Positions 22,151-33,014 of a stretch of 64,000 bases of DNA are shown one piece after another. Both the position numbers and the translations under genes were made by a program. Position 1 is the stretch's first letter, and each line of letters opens with the position of its first letter. Under the pieces are notes generated by a model. That model had not been told where the DNA came from and ran no database searches. It saw nothing but the letters and a program-made list of their open reading frames with translations. This DNA comes from Heterobilharzia americana (taxonomy: Eukaryota; Platyhelminthes; Trematoda; Strigeidida; Schistosomatidae), in the NCBI GenBank assembly GCA_944470555.2, contig OX104134.1, positions 68,380,678 to 68,444,677 on the forward strand, given 5' to 3'.

Positions 22151-25035
22151 ACCCTATTAACCCTAAAATATATTTGCCTTTTTGTTTTTAGCAACCCAAC
22201 TAGTGTGTCTGCGTGTGCTTTTCTCCCTTTTCCCCCCACTTAATAAATAGGTTGATTGAAAATATAAAATGTTAGGGACAAGCTTTCTTAAGAAAATGTC
22301 GTCCTCACTGATATAATAATCCTTTTAATGATTTCCTTCGATGAACGAAGGCGTCTAAAGTAAATTTGTTTGTTTACATTTCCATGGTGAGCTAAACAGG
22401 TTATCAGATTTCTTCTTATAACTATGATTATCATCTTAGTTAGCTACGGCTGTCAGTTCGTTGAAAAACGTTTTGTATGTTACTGAAATGTTTGTTCAAT
22501 TCTTGGTTTGTTTCGTTTGCTAGTTTTCTGAAATAATATTATTTATAAAAATCCAGAGCAAAATTATGGCATCTAACCTTAAAAGCGCAGTTTTGTGAAA
22601 GTTGACATGTATAAATTAAACACTAGATTTTGTTGACAGCTACCTGAAATATGTGATGGGTGTAGATTAGTGTGAACTTTAAAATAGGGAGAGGTCAGTG
22701 GTGGTTACACACAATTTTGTCAGTTTGTCAATGCATAGTTTAATGTTGAACGCATTCTCATGAACCAATAGTTAATTAGACTTCAATGTAGAACAGACAG
22801 ACTTATGAAGACCTTGGTGTAGGATATGTTAATCTCAATAGGGGCAATATACTCTGTTGTAATATATGACTGTGATGTGTGGTAGGATAATATGAAGTGA
22901 TCATTAATGTTGATATGTGATGTAACTATAGAGTAAGCTATTTTCTGTTCAGATACATAGTTCTGGGTATTGGAAATATTCTAATAAGCATACAGATATA
23001 CTGTGGTTAATACTGTTGACTTTCAATTAGCATACTGAATGAAAAGCAGCCTTTCCGTTTATTCTAAATAGTGTTTATTGGTTTGTTTTGCGTCTTTGGT
23101 CATTGTACGCAGTATCACTTATTACTCTGATTTTCACCAGTAGTTCCCTTGAAACCCCTTAGACATATAGATCAAATTGTACGGAACAGTGAATATAAGC
23201 CTTATCCAGAATTCCATCATCCGCATTTAACTGTCATCTCTGTTGGTGTATCTTGTTTCATTTTTTTCTGTAGTTGTTTTCGGTGTAGAACTAAACTTTA
23301 GTAACGGCCAATCACGCTGACCAATCAAAATCAGTAATATGAAGGATACTGTAGCTATTCTGGGAAATGTTACTTCACTTGCGACTTATCAAACTGTTTT
23401 ACATGAGAAATAAAGATATCTAGATTTTCAATAGGTTTATCATCTTTGAAACCTTACCGTTGTCTGATTTGCCACTAATCCCTATGAGACTATGTCATTT
23501 ACCCTCGTGATCCCACTAAAGGTCTCAGGAACTTTCAAAAATGACTGTATATATTTCCAATGTTTTGTGTGTGTACTTCAGCTATCTGACCGACGAAGTC
23601 TTTCTTGTGAGCAATAGCTTGATAGGGGTAACTCATTTCAAGTAGAGGCGTACTACTTCCAAGCATCTGTGCATTTTGTGATGCCCAATGCTGCGCAGTT
23701 TTCTACAACTGCTAAGATAGATTTTACTGACCTGTCCTTTGTCCACTGAAACTGTCCTTTCTTCTTATTTCTTTTATATGTACCAAGAATCTATAGTTTG
23801 CCAAGATACATGTGTGTAAATAACCCAGTCCTGTTTAAGTCGTTTTCCTAGGTTATATTTACGTCTCCGAAATAGACGTTTACCTATTTCAATCACATAA
23901 CCTACTTCACCGAATTTCACATCTGACTTGCAACGTAATCTTTCTCATAATTTGTCAAAAGTTTATGCTGCGTAAACAAAACGGTGAACAGGCGTAACGA
24001 ATCACCTTGAATAAAGCATCTATAACCTCATTGGTTATCCTCAAGGTTTCCCATCACTAAAGTTTAGTTCTACTGTTTTCGGCTGGGTTTATTCCTGTGT
24101 TGTTAGTGTTACTGTGAGAGTAAAATTTAAACTGCTCCCTAAAATAATCCCGGTATTACATTTTGCACTCCTTAAATTCCCTTGTATTTCAAATGCAAAT
24201 GATTTTACCATAAATGTCTTTGGACGCTTCTGGAATTATGACGTTATTACTCATAAACGTATATTAGAAATAATTATGTCATCTATGTAGGACTTGACAA
24301 TATCCTATGTTTCATATATTTGAAGAACCAATGCTAGTTTTTATGCGGAAATGTATCTTTCATTATGATCTTACCTTGTTTGAACAACTACTGCGAGTTG
24401 TGGAATGGTCGTTTTATCCTCACCACCCAGTATATTGTGATTACTTTTATCAACATAATGAGAAGATTCAAGTGAACTAGCTGAGTTTGATTTCTTGAAT
24501 TAGTGGGTGTATATAAGCTATTTGGTTTTTCTAACACACCTGTACTAATTTTATAGTTTTCCAATATTTAGCATTCCATATAGCATTGTTCATACTTGAT
24601 GTTGCCTATGCAACAAAATATCTAGCGCGATAAGCTTTGTAAGTATAGAAGTTGGTCACTGTTATAGAGTGCAGTTCTATATTAAATTAGTTTGTTTAAT
24701 ATGGTACACTAGGATACGTTATTTTCTACTGAATAAAGTTTCAAGCACAATTTTTTGTTCATAATATCAAATTCATACATCGTAGTCATATTTTCGATGT
24801 GATTATCAAGAAATAAATTGTGCTGGAAATTCCATCTAGTTAATAGCACCTTATCCTTATGTACTACAGCAAATAAACTAATCTGATGAGAAACGAAAAC
24901 CCGGTTTTTCTTCGTGTTTCTATTTTTTTGGAGTCACTTCAATGCAAATTTTGGTTAAAACAACTTATGCTGATTTTTTAAAATAATAATTCGTATATGA
25001 ATTCCATTGAATATTTTATTTTATGTTTGTTTTAG

Positions 25036-25347
25036 TTCTATTTATCACCTAAAGAGAATGCAACACCTATACGTATTTTACGCAATTCCGCTTTACATCT
25101 TCATGGTGCAGCTAGACCACTTGGTGCAGTACTTGTCGGATATCAAGGTGTACGAACTTTCACACCTAGCCCTGTTTGTCGTCTTATTCATTGTGTAACA
25201 GGCGGTGAGGGCATGCGGATTGGTTTAGCATTAATTGCTATGGCACAAGATGTAGAAACATTGTATGCTTCAAATAAGGCAGCATGCACACTTCTCAAAT
25301 GTAATCCAGCTGCATCGATTGAAATGTTACGTACAAGAGGTTATCAA
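25036..25347 (+). CDS. WDFY3: WDFY3-like middle region, exon c
   Basis: Highly conserved block: ATPIRILRNSALHLHGAARP then LGAVLVGYQGVRTFTPSP, IGLALIAMAQDVETLYASNK and CNPAASIEMLRTRGYQ. The human protein, as I recall it, has the equivalent GYLGVRTFVPKP and AMASDVEGLYAAVKAL. Phase 0 at both ends. It is followed by a 33-base intron. Confidence 0.93.
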
Positions 25348-25380
25348 GTAAAACATTTTATGCTTATAATTGTTCTTTAG
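25348..25380 (+). other. 33-base micro-intron
   Basis: GTAAAACATT...TTCTTTAG, 33 bases, between exons c and d. It contains in-frame stops when read through, and removing it restores a conserved sequence (RGYQ-IYAVLLRRKR). Introns near 30-40 bases are a known schistosome feature. Confidence 0.85.
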
Positions 25381-25497
25381 ATATATGCTGTCCTGCTGCG
25401 GCGTAAACGTCATCTACTAACTACTAGAATATTGGATTCAATTCTAAGTTTAGCGTTGAATATGAATTCATGGTCTGACAAGTCTCCGACATCTCAG
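25381..25497 (+). CDS. WDFY3: WDFY3-like middle region, exon d
   Basis: Encodes IYAVLLRRKRHLLTTRILDS then ILSLALNMNSWSDKSPTSQ, equivalent to the family segment reading LLAMLLKKKRSLLNSHIL. 39 codons, phase 0 at both ends, GTCAGT donor. Confidence 0.88.
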
Positions 25498-26800
25498 GTC
25501 AGTTAATTATTCAGTTTACTTTATAGTTATTCAAAGTTTGAAACTAGTTCCATTGGTTGTCGATTTGTAGGACTTGATTAGTTTTGATATCTTTTTTTCA
25601 TGACGAATTAATCTTAGTTGTAGTGCTACTGAAAACAAAGGAGTATTTGTATGAGTGTCACAGTGGATTGACTCCTTTACTGAGCCGATATGTTGTCATA
25701 ATTGTGTAAATTCAATTCATTCCTAGTAAAAGTGTAATACATGTATTTTTGAAGAGTTATATACTAGAGTGGAAGAGATAATAATTATGGACGCTTTAAG
25801 CTAAAAACCATCTTCAAATGTCATTAACATTTATTTTTAACATCTAAAACAAAAAAAAAGCTGTCATGAAATTAATGGATTTTTCTTTTTCTAGTTAATC
25901 ACTGTTATTGTGTAGTTCTACATTTTGCCTTTACTGTTCTTATTATCGCTGACTCAAAGCACCGCTTGTAGAAGTGTTTATTCCTCGTCTGTAATACAAA
26001 TTAGGATGAAATCTATTTTATCCTAGCTTATTTACGAAATGAACTGTTTTTTCAAGTGGGGATTTTGAGTCCGCGTATGAGCCTATTTTCTTTTTATTCC
26101 CGTGATTTTTTGAACACAATTAAAACATAGTTTTACAATTTTTTCTACATCTATAAGGTGGATTTCGCTGGTGAAAACAAGTTGCATTTAATTCAACTAA
26201 ATAATATGAGTAATAAATCTATAGGTTAACTAGTGTTCAAAAATCACTTTTGGTTAACTAGCATATTCCTTTACCGACTGAGCTCAAAAGCTTTATTATT
26301 AATCATTTTCAAACTTTGTTTTAAAAAAATGAACGTTTCACTTGCCCTTCATCTATGACGCTTACAACTTTAAAAAGAATATTTGTGTAAATTAGAGTGA
26401 TAGTCTCTGGAGATGTGTTCGAGTTTGATAATTAACGAGACTGTTCTTCACTAAGTTAGCCATTTCAAGTTTTCAATCAACTTCAATCGCGATCCTTGCA
26501 TGAATATTTGAGGTTGCCGACTATGATATCCATACAGTCGGTACAATGCAATGAATATGAATATATTTTCTAAAATGATGAGACATTTTTCACTTATTTA
26601 AGGGTTGATTATCATAAATTCTAGTGTTAAGGCATTTACACATGAGATGTGTTAGTTAACCAAGGTTAGTTACGCCAACTGAAATCAAAAGGGAGACATG
26701 CAAAGACCATACTGTTGAATTATTATAATTCATATATCTTGTGAACTTCTCAACTCAGCGGTTTTTATATACCCACATTCTTATTTTTCTAAACTTTCAG
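25498..26800 (+). other. Intron between exons d and e
   Basis: 1.3 kb of AT-rich sequence. I see no recognisable element. Confidence 0.75.
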
Positions 26801-27148
26801 ACATTCCCGTCTATTGATCATCCAGCTTTTGAAGATTTAGTCTGTGATCTTGACTTGTGGCGTATTGAACGTCAAATAACCAATGAGTCGGATATTCGTA
26901 TTCGACGCGATGCACTAATTGGCTTGTCAATCAATGTTGAACAAATTCACCAACATTCTCATCCTCATTTCGATAACGATGACACCATACAGTTTATCGA
27001 AGATGATTATCAACTAGTAGCTAATTTGATATCGCATCTTGTCGAACTGTTACCGAATCCACTACCTAAATCAAATTTCTCCACTCCTAGTAAATCATCT
27101 AGTGATGTGGCGAACTCGCCTACAGATAGCAGTAATAAATTTGAAGTG
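26801..27148 (+). CDS. WDFY3: WDFY3-like middle region, exon e
   Basis: Encodes TFPSIDHPAFEDLVCDLDLW (family motif: F-DL-CD-W), then a long variable segment rich in Ser, Asn and Pro (SKSSSDVANSPTDSSNKFEV) not present at this length in the human protein as I recall it. 116 codons, phase 0 both ends, donor GTAAAG. Confidence 0.9.
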
Positions 27149-28516
27149 GTAAAGTTTTGTTACGAATTTCTTTTGCGTGTATTTGTGTTTGTGTAATGCT
27201 GTTTTATGCATTGTGATTCATAATAAAAGCAAATGATTACAGTGTATGAACAATACTACATCGTTAAAAGAGAGTTCCGACATATGGAATGTATTTTGCA
27301 GAATATAGTTTAGCGGTAGCAGGCTTTATGGCTGTTAGTTTGATGGTATTTTGCTATGAGGCATCTTTCTAACCCTTAGTTTCTCCAGCTTCATAGATTC
27401 AGAGACGCGTTCTATCTGAATGCTTCAAGCAATTCAGATACCGTGAATTGTTTGTTATTTGTTGAATATTATTCATTTCATATCCAGTTTACGGTACTAC
27501 TTGTTTGACTTACCGTTAACATTTACTTTGGTCAGAAGTATTGAATGTTATTGTTTATGAATACTGATACATCCTTGTTGTATGTGTATGTGGGTGAACT
27601 CTTAAACATTTTTAGGCTTCACCCTTGAGAGTGTCTCAGTTCCTTGAAAACAGAAAGAAGCGGTAGAAACAATGGAAGGTTGATTGTCAATTCAAACATG
27701 TACAAAAAATATCAGTTTATATGCATTTTTTGGTGGCTTTGATAAGTTCTACACTTTTCTAGAAAGGTCTTTAGTCAATCTGAGACGTTTGACATGTCAT
27801 GATTGAGTGTGAAGGCTTTCCAGGGAATTCTAGGCTTCTTTGAGAAATCTAGGGGATATTGTTGCACTCCATAACAAATGCATTTGAATCCACCTACTCA
27901 CTAGGTGAACAATCAAACCGATTATTGTATTACTTAAATGGGAAATACATACATAGACAGTGGATTCAGTGAGAAACATTTATGAGTAGTTAAATGACTT
28001 ATTTGTATAGTTATATTGTACTTTGTCCACTATTGATGGATAATATTATGTATTACTTTAATTTGTATTCCTTTTTGTTTTCTGTGGCTTGTTGTGTATA
28101 TTTCTAATGACGCCATTATAATCGGGTTCTAGAGCTATGGATACGAATTAGAGGCTGTTTTCTTCTAGCGTTGTACAGCGAAATGAATTTATGAAGTTCT
28201 CATCACTTATTTATCTCAAGTTCGTCGTGGTTAGTATTAATCTTACTTGTGCTTCTATTCTCAGTCTAGTCATTAGAAATTAAAATGTTAAGGTTCATAA
28301 ACTTCGAATACCCCCCTATTCCGACTTTTTATCAGATCTGGAGTACTCTGATTTCCAACCGACTATATTAAAGCTTTCCTCTAATCTTCAGTCATAATAT
28401 CCTTATTTATCAGTCAGTTTTGGATAATCTATTTCATGCTTTCTAAAATTATAAAACTCATGAACTTATCTTCTCTTTTCTGTATTTTTCCTTCACCATA
28501 CCTACATAAATTTTAG
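27149..28516 (+). other. Intron between exons e and f
   Basis: 1.37 kb. Contains the second copy of the unclassified repeat (27612-27862); otherwise nothing recognisable. Confidence 0.75.
27612..27862. repeat. Unclassified interspersed repeat, copy 2
   Basis: Collinear with 7419-7675 (see that entry), same orientation, similar length. Confidence 0.6.
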
Positions 28517-28719
28517 ATTATCCATCCCATATGGAATGTAATATTTGATCGTGTTATTTACTTATTAATGAATTCTCATTCAAATTGGACACAAGCGAAA
28601 CAAATTCATCATTTAGTAATTGATGTGATTGGAAGAAGAAATTTTGTGAATTCATGCTTATCATTTATACAATTGTGTTTATCTATATATGCATCATCAT
28701 CATCAAAATGGTTTTTAAG
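28517..28719 (+). CDS. WDFY3: WDFY3-like middle region, exon f
   Basis: Encodes IIHPIWNVIFDRVIYLLMNS then SNWTQAKQIHHLVIDVIGRR and LSFIQLCLSIYASSSSKWFL, a helical armadillo-like stretch. Starts in phase 0 after TTTTAG and ends two bases into an Arg codon at GTGAGA. Sequence conservation is weaker than in exon c, but position, phase and the next exon support it. Confidence 0.8.
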
Positions 28720-31241
28720 GTGAGAATATTAATCTTTACCAATATTTTTTTTTCTGTTTGTTTTATTTTATTAATTACGTACTCACGCTTTTAAAAGTTT
28801 CAGTTGATTAATAATAAGTTTATGCTGTAAAAATTAGTTAATGAACCTTTCCGAGGGAGTTGCTTCATGTGTTAACTATTTATAAAACTATGATACTGAG
28901 ATGAATGACTATTGAAAATCCATCTGTAGATTGACGATGTATACCGCATAACTGATTATTGCTGTTTTATTTCTACATTCTAGTCGCCTGGTCCCACCTA
29001 TCTCACATGATCATTTTTATAAACGTATACTTTCATTCTACTAGTGAAAGTTAACTATCAGCATATACAATGTGTTCATGCCTACATACACAGATATATC
29101 GTAGTCATTAGTTGCAGAATTTCGATGAAGTTATTTATCTGGTACTTATCACTGATCAAATTATGTTAAATACAAAATGCAATGCTCTCTTCAAGATGAG
29201 TAACAGGATACGGAGTATTCAATTTCAAATAATAACTCTTAGTTCTGCCAATCTTTTTTGGAATTCACCTATATAATGAGTATATCACCTACCCTGTTGG
29301 GTGAAGACGCTAACAGGATGCAGAGTCTTCTGAAAACTTTGATTGGGAATTTGAGAATGTTTGGGATGCGATTTTCACCACCCAAATGCAAATTTTTGCT
29401 CCAGGATTGGTCTTCAGCGGTACAACGGCTAACAATAGAGAGTGAAGTGGTTGAGTGTGTTGACCACTTCACTTACCTAGGAAGTAGGATCAACCCTGGT
29501 GGGTTAGTTGCCGATGAGATCTCTGCACGGATACAAAAGGCTCGATTGGCTTTTGCCAATTTGCGCCACCTATGGCGCCGCCGTGATATTCGTTTGTCTA
29601 TTCAGGGTCGCGTGTACTGCACAGCAGTCCGCTCTGTTCTACTGTATGGCTGTGAAACATGGCCATTGAAAGTGGAAGATATGAAAAGACTTCAGGTGTT
29701 TGACCAGCATTACCTTCGTAGTATAGGACGTATTCCATGGTGTCATCACGTGAGCAACGCAGAAGTCATGAGCAGAGTTTTAGGAAGAATAGGTAAGTCA
29801 GTTGACGAGGTTGTGAACCTTCATCGACTGAGATGGTTGGTTGCGACATGTGTTATGTATGTCTAGTCGCTGTCCACCTCATAACACAATGTTGGCCGAA
29901 GTAGGTTCACTCTGGAAAAAGGCTTGAGACGGCCAGACTGAAACATGACATCAATTTATGAAGTGTTTGACTGTTGGTTTAAGCCATGTGGGGCGATGCA
30001 GATTAGGTGGTTGGGGTTCGCAGGACAAGAGGAACGAGGAGTTGTAGACTCTAAGTGATATGGCTGAGAACGGATGTCAGTGGCACAGATGTATACACAC
30101 ATTAACCTCATCTTAATTACACGATACCGAATCTCACCATTTTGTCACTCCTCTTCCCTTTCTTTTCGTACTTTATATTTCTTTTGACTGCATTCACTTA
30201 TCTTCATCCTTCACCTCACTACCTTTTTACTTGATGTGCTGATATGAGGTGTGGTAACTCGTACCGTTACGCAGTAATGCCTGGTCCTATGTTGATAATA
30301 ATTGATTGATTGATTGATTCTACTCCGTTAAAAATGGTTAGCACCTGAGATTCATATTTGCATTTTATTCAGGACATCATGGCCATCAACCTTACTGTTG
30401 AGATATTTTACGAAAATTTGTTTTCAGAGTGGAAATTAAGACAATCAGATGGAATCTGAAAAGCGGAGAAGTAACCACTGAATTTCACGTTGATTTCATC
30501 TCCCAAGAACTCATGTCATATATTCTCAAGGTCATCAGTGATAGTGACTACATAAATATATGTTGTATCCATCGATTTTCGTTATTATTTTGTTGGTGAT
30601 ATCATGATACTGATCCTCATTGAAATGCTCTTTTTTAAAGTTTAGTTTCTGCAACTTATTTTTTTGAATTGAATGTTTTGTTCATTAATTGATTATCATG
30701 TTCTTTATATACTTGTTATAGGCCTTAAATATTTGCGAAGCTACTAGCTGTTGACTATCATGCATAAAATTAATGTTTTCCAAATGTAAAGATTGCCACC
30801 AGTTTAACTATCAAGTAAACTAACCCGATCTTACGAGCAATTATTTATTATTCTTCTCAAAAAGTTAATATTCCATTACAGATAAATGAAAATACTTGAG
30901 ATCCCATTTTCGTTCATATTTCTAAGTTGAATTAACAATTAGTGCAAATCAACCTGACATATATTCTTATAGTACGCAATGAACTGTACTATGATGTATG
31001 AAGGTTTGTGAAACTACCTGAACTCCAAGATGAAAGTATGTTAAGTAGGGTTTGTACCTCGGATCCATTACTCGAAAATTTAAGTTCTTAATCCATTTAG
31101 CTACAACTGCATTTCTTTAATTTTTTTTTCAGGCGAAATATCTAGTCTATCCATTCATATCTAAAAATATTCACCAACTGATGATAATCTATAACATTTA
31201 TCCATTTAAAAGATTAATTTTTCTGCCTTTAAAAAAATTAG
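28720..31241 (+). other. Intron between exons f and g
   Basis: 2.5 kb; contains the RTE-like family B copy at 29258-30322. The rest is AT-rich and unremarkable. A possible acceptor near 30373 is not used, since exons f and g already join in phase. Confidence 0.8.
29258..30322 (+). pseudogene. RTE-like family B, 5'-truncated copy, best preserved of the family
   Basis: Starts just after the catalytic box (LLGEDANRMQSLL) and keeps an open frame of about 200 codons: FGMRFSPPKCKFLLQDW, VECVDHFTYLGSRINPGGLV, DEISARIQKARLAFANLRHL, YCTAVRSVLLYGCETWPLKV, then RLRWLVATCVMYV before a stop. The 3' part (TKTW..SMKSL-type region) is out of frame. The 3' UTR contains CGCAGTAATGCCTGGTCCTA and ends in a (TTGA)n tail at about 30300-30322. 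The missing YADD and domains upstream make it dead. Confidence 0.82.
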
Positions 31242-31366
31242 ATTTGGTCAACTAATTGCTTGGACTTTACCCACTAATTCACAAACAAATGAAACACTGA
31301 TTTCATTAGACCAATCTTATATACAGTCATCTATGGATGATGATGATGGCAATGCTACACTTATGC
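31242..31366 (+). CDS. WDFY3: WDFY3-like middle region, exon g
   Basis: First base completes Arg from exon f; then FGQLIAWTLPTNSQTNETLI and SLDQSYIQSSMDDDDGNATL. The family has RFGQFISSTLP at this junction, which confirms the f-g splice. Ends one base into a Leu codon, GTAAGT donor. Confidence 0.9.
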
Positions 31367-32917
31367 GTAAGTTCCTATAACAATTTTATTAATGTTTATC
31401 TAATTCTCCGTTCTTTGCATGAAAGTGTTTTCAATCTATACTACCTACGATCGGATTTTCACACTGATGAAGACATTTTTTTCATCATTGACTTTATTTA
31501 TTCGAAAAACTAATCCAGTAAAGGTAACAAATTGTGATCTCTCTGGCTCAAAACATCATGTTTGACAAGCCTAATGAAGAAATTATTAAGTAGTATGCAT
31601 GAATGAGACGAAATCCACTGATGTGATTCAGATTCAAGAGTCCGCTAAAGTTCGCTACACTAAACTCGAGCAGATATACCATAATAATTCTTAGAACGCT
31701 TTTCTCTTATTCTCACTTAACCCGGCTACGAGTAAGGAAAAGCCTGAATAAGCCGAATGCGTTTATTGTCACTTCAATCTGATGATGATAAGAGTTGAAA
31801 TTATATGGGTGATTTAATGGATTAATATTTTAAGGATAGACTTCATGAAACTAGATTTAGAATTTCACAGAAGTTCAAATTTCCTGAAATGGTGTGACTA
31901 GAAATATTTGTACAGCTGTAAAACTTGGGCACTGTGATAGAATTTAATCCATATTAGATTTGCTTATTTAATTTGTAACACACAGTGATCTAGTATTATT
32001 TACTTGATGACGTTTCGAGCATAAATGATTATTGCTCATAATCATATTAATATGATATGATTATGAGCAATAATCATTTATGCTTGAAACGTCATCAAGT
32101 AAATAATACTAGATCACTGTGTGTTATGGGTTAAATAAACAAATCTAATATGGAATTAGAAATATTTGGTTTTCCGGTAGTTTCACGTCGAATTTTTAGA
32201 AATCATGGTATTTCCTTTCATTGGTACAAATTCATTTCAACGAGTTAATATTTATATTATAAGTGAATATTTGTGTTGCTCTAACTGTTTTTGTTTGGGT
32301 AAGCTGCTCATACACTCTTGAATTAGAGAGGTAAACGTATGAATTTGTATTTCAAAAGCGTACTAGGGAAGAGACTCAATAATCGCTTACAAATTGTATA
32401 CTGAGAAATGTACCTATTTTGTTTTCGTCCTGTGATATTATCTCGTTATCCGACTTTCAGTTGTTAGAAATTCGATTTGAACCGGTGACTTACTGTCACA
32501 GATTTTCCCAGTGAACTGTGCTGTTGCCGCTTACTTTCACTTATGATTCTGTTTTGTTGTGAAACAGTACCTTTAGTGAATTTAATGAACTACAAGCAAC
32601 CATTGCCACTCGTTAGAAAAGTGCATATGTAATTTGAATATCCTATGGCTTTCTGCAGTAGTACATTTCACAAATTTACCTATGGTGCCTATGGTGTTCA
32701 CACTATCAGACAACAATATTTCATGTGTCCCGTTAATGTTTGCATTTTCGATGGTCATATGCAGCGAATAATCAATAAAGGGGCTTTTCTTCATACTTAT
32801 TATGATTTTTATTTTAATTGCATTAAAGTTATTCATCTACCCTTTAGTCAGTTTTTGTTCTATGTAAGTTTTTCTAGCCTGTTTATCTGCATCCTATTTT
32901 CGATCCTTCTTTTCTAG
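31367..32917 (+). other. Intron between exons g and h, with a palindromic repeat
   Basis: 1.55 kb. Its main content is the large palindrome at 31941-32159. A minus-strand tRNA-like pattern with degenerate boxes may lie just upstream, in the previous intron (about 31060-31110). Confidence 0.75.
31941..32159. repeat. Long near-perfect palindrome made of two Penelope-like 3' ends
   Basis: Arms of about 105 bases: 31941-32046 is the near-exact reverse complement of 32052-32159, with only a few bases between them. Each arm contains ACACAGTGATCTAGTATTAT then TTACTTGATGACGTTTC, the same sequence found at 5640-5775 and as the 3' end of the element at 43320-44400. Two element ends are therefore joined tail to tail. 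Confidence 0.85.
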
Positions 32918-33014
32918 TATCTACTGAATTGTCACGAAATCTCATTATCCTGAGGAATCATTGTCTAGAAACATTGATCCAACTTATCACAGAAACAGAT
33001 GGTACAAATGACAA
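32918..33014 (+). CDS. WDFY3: WDFY3-like middle region, exon h
   Basis: Joins exon g in phase and encodes LSTELSRNLIILRNHCLETL and IQLITETDGTND; the family equivalent reads NLILLRNRLLDILLKLI. Acceptor TTCTAG, donor GTAAGT, ending two bases into a Lys codon. Confidence 0.9.

Larger units (their letters stand above)
19577..25035 (+). other. Large intron between exons b and c
   Basis: About 5.5 kb. Holds a minus-strand RTE-like family B 3' fragment (20840-21330) and a tRNA-derived SINE (21935-22150). From 22200 to 25035 I see only AT-rich sequence. Confidence 0.8.

Noticed and set aside
30373..30560. Candidate exon after TATTCAG near 30372
   Set aside because: Exons f and g join exactly at the conserved RFGQ motif, leaving no room for another exon.
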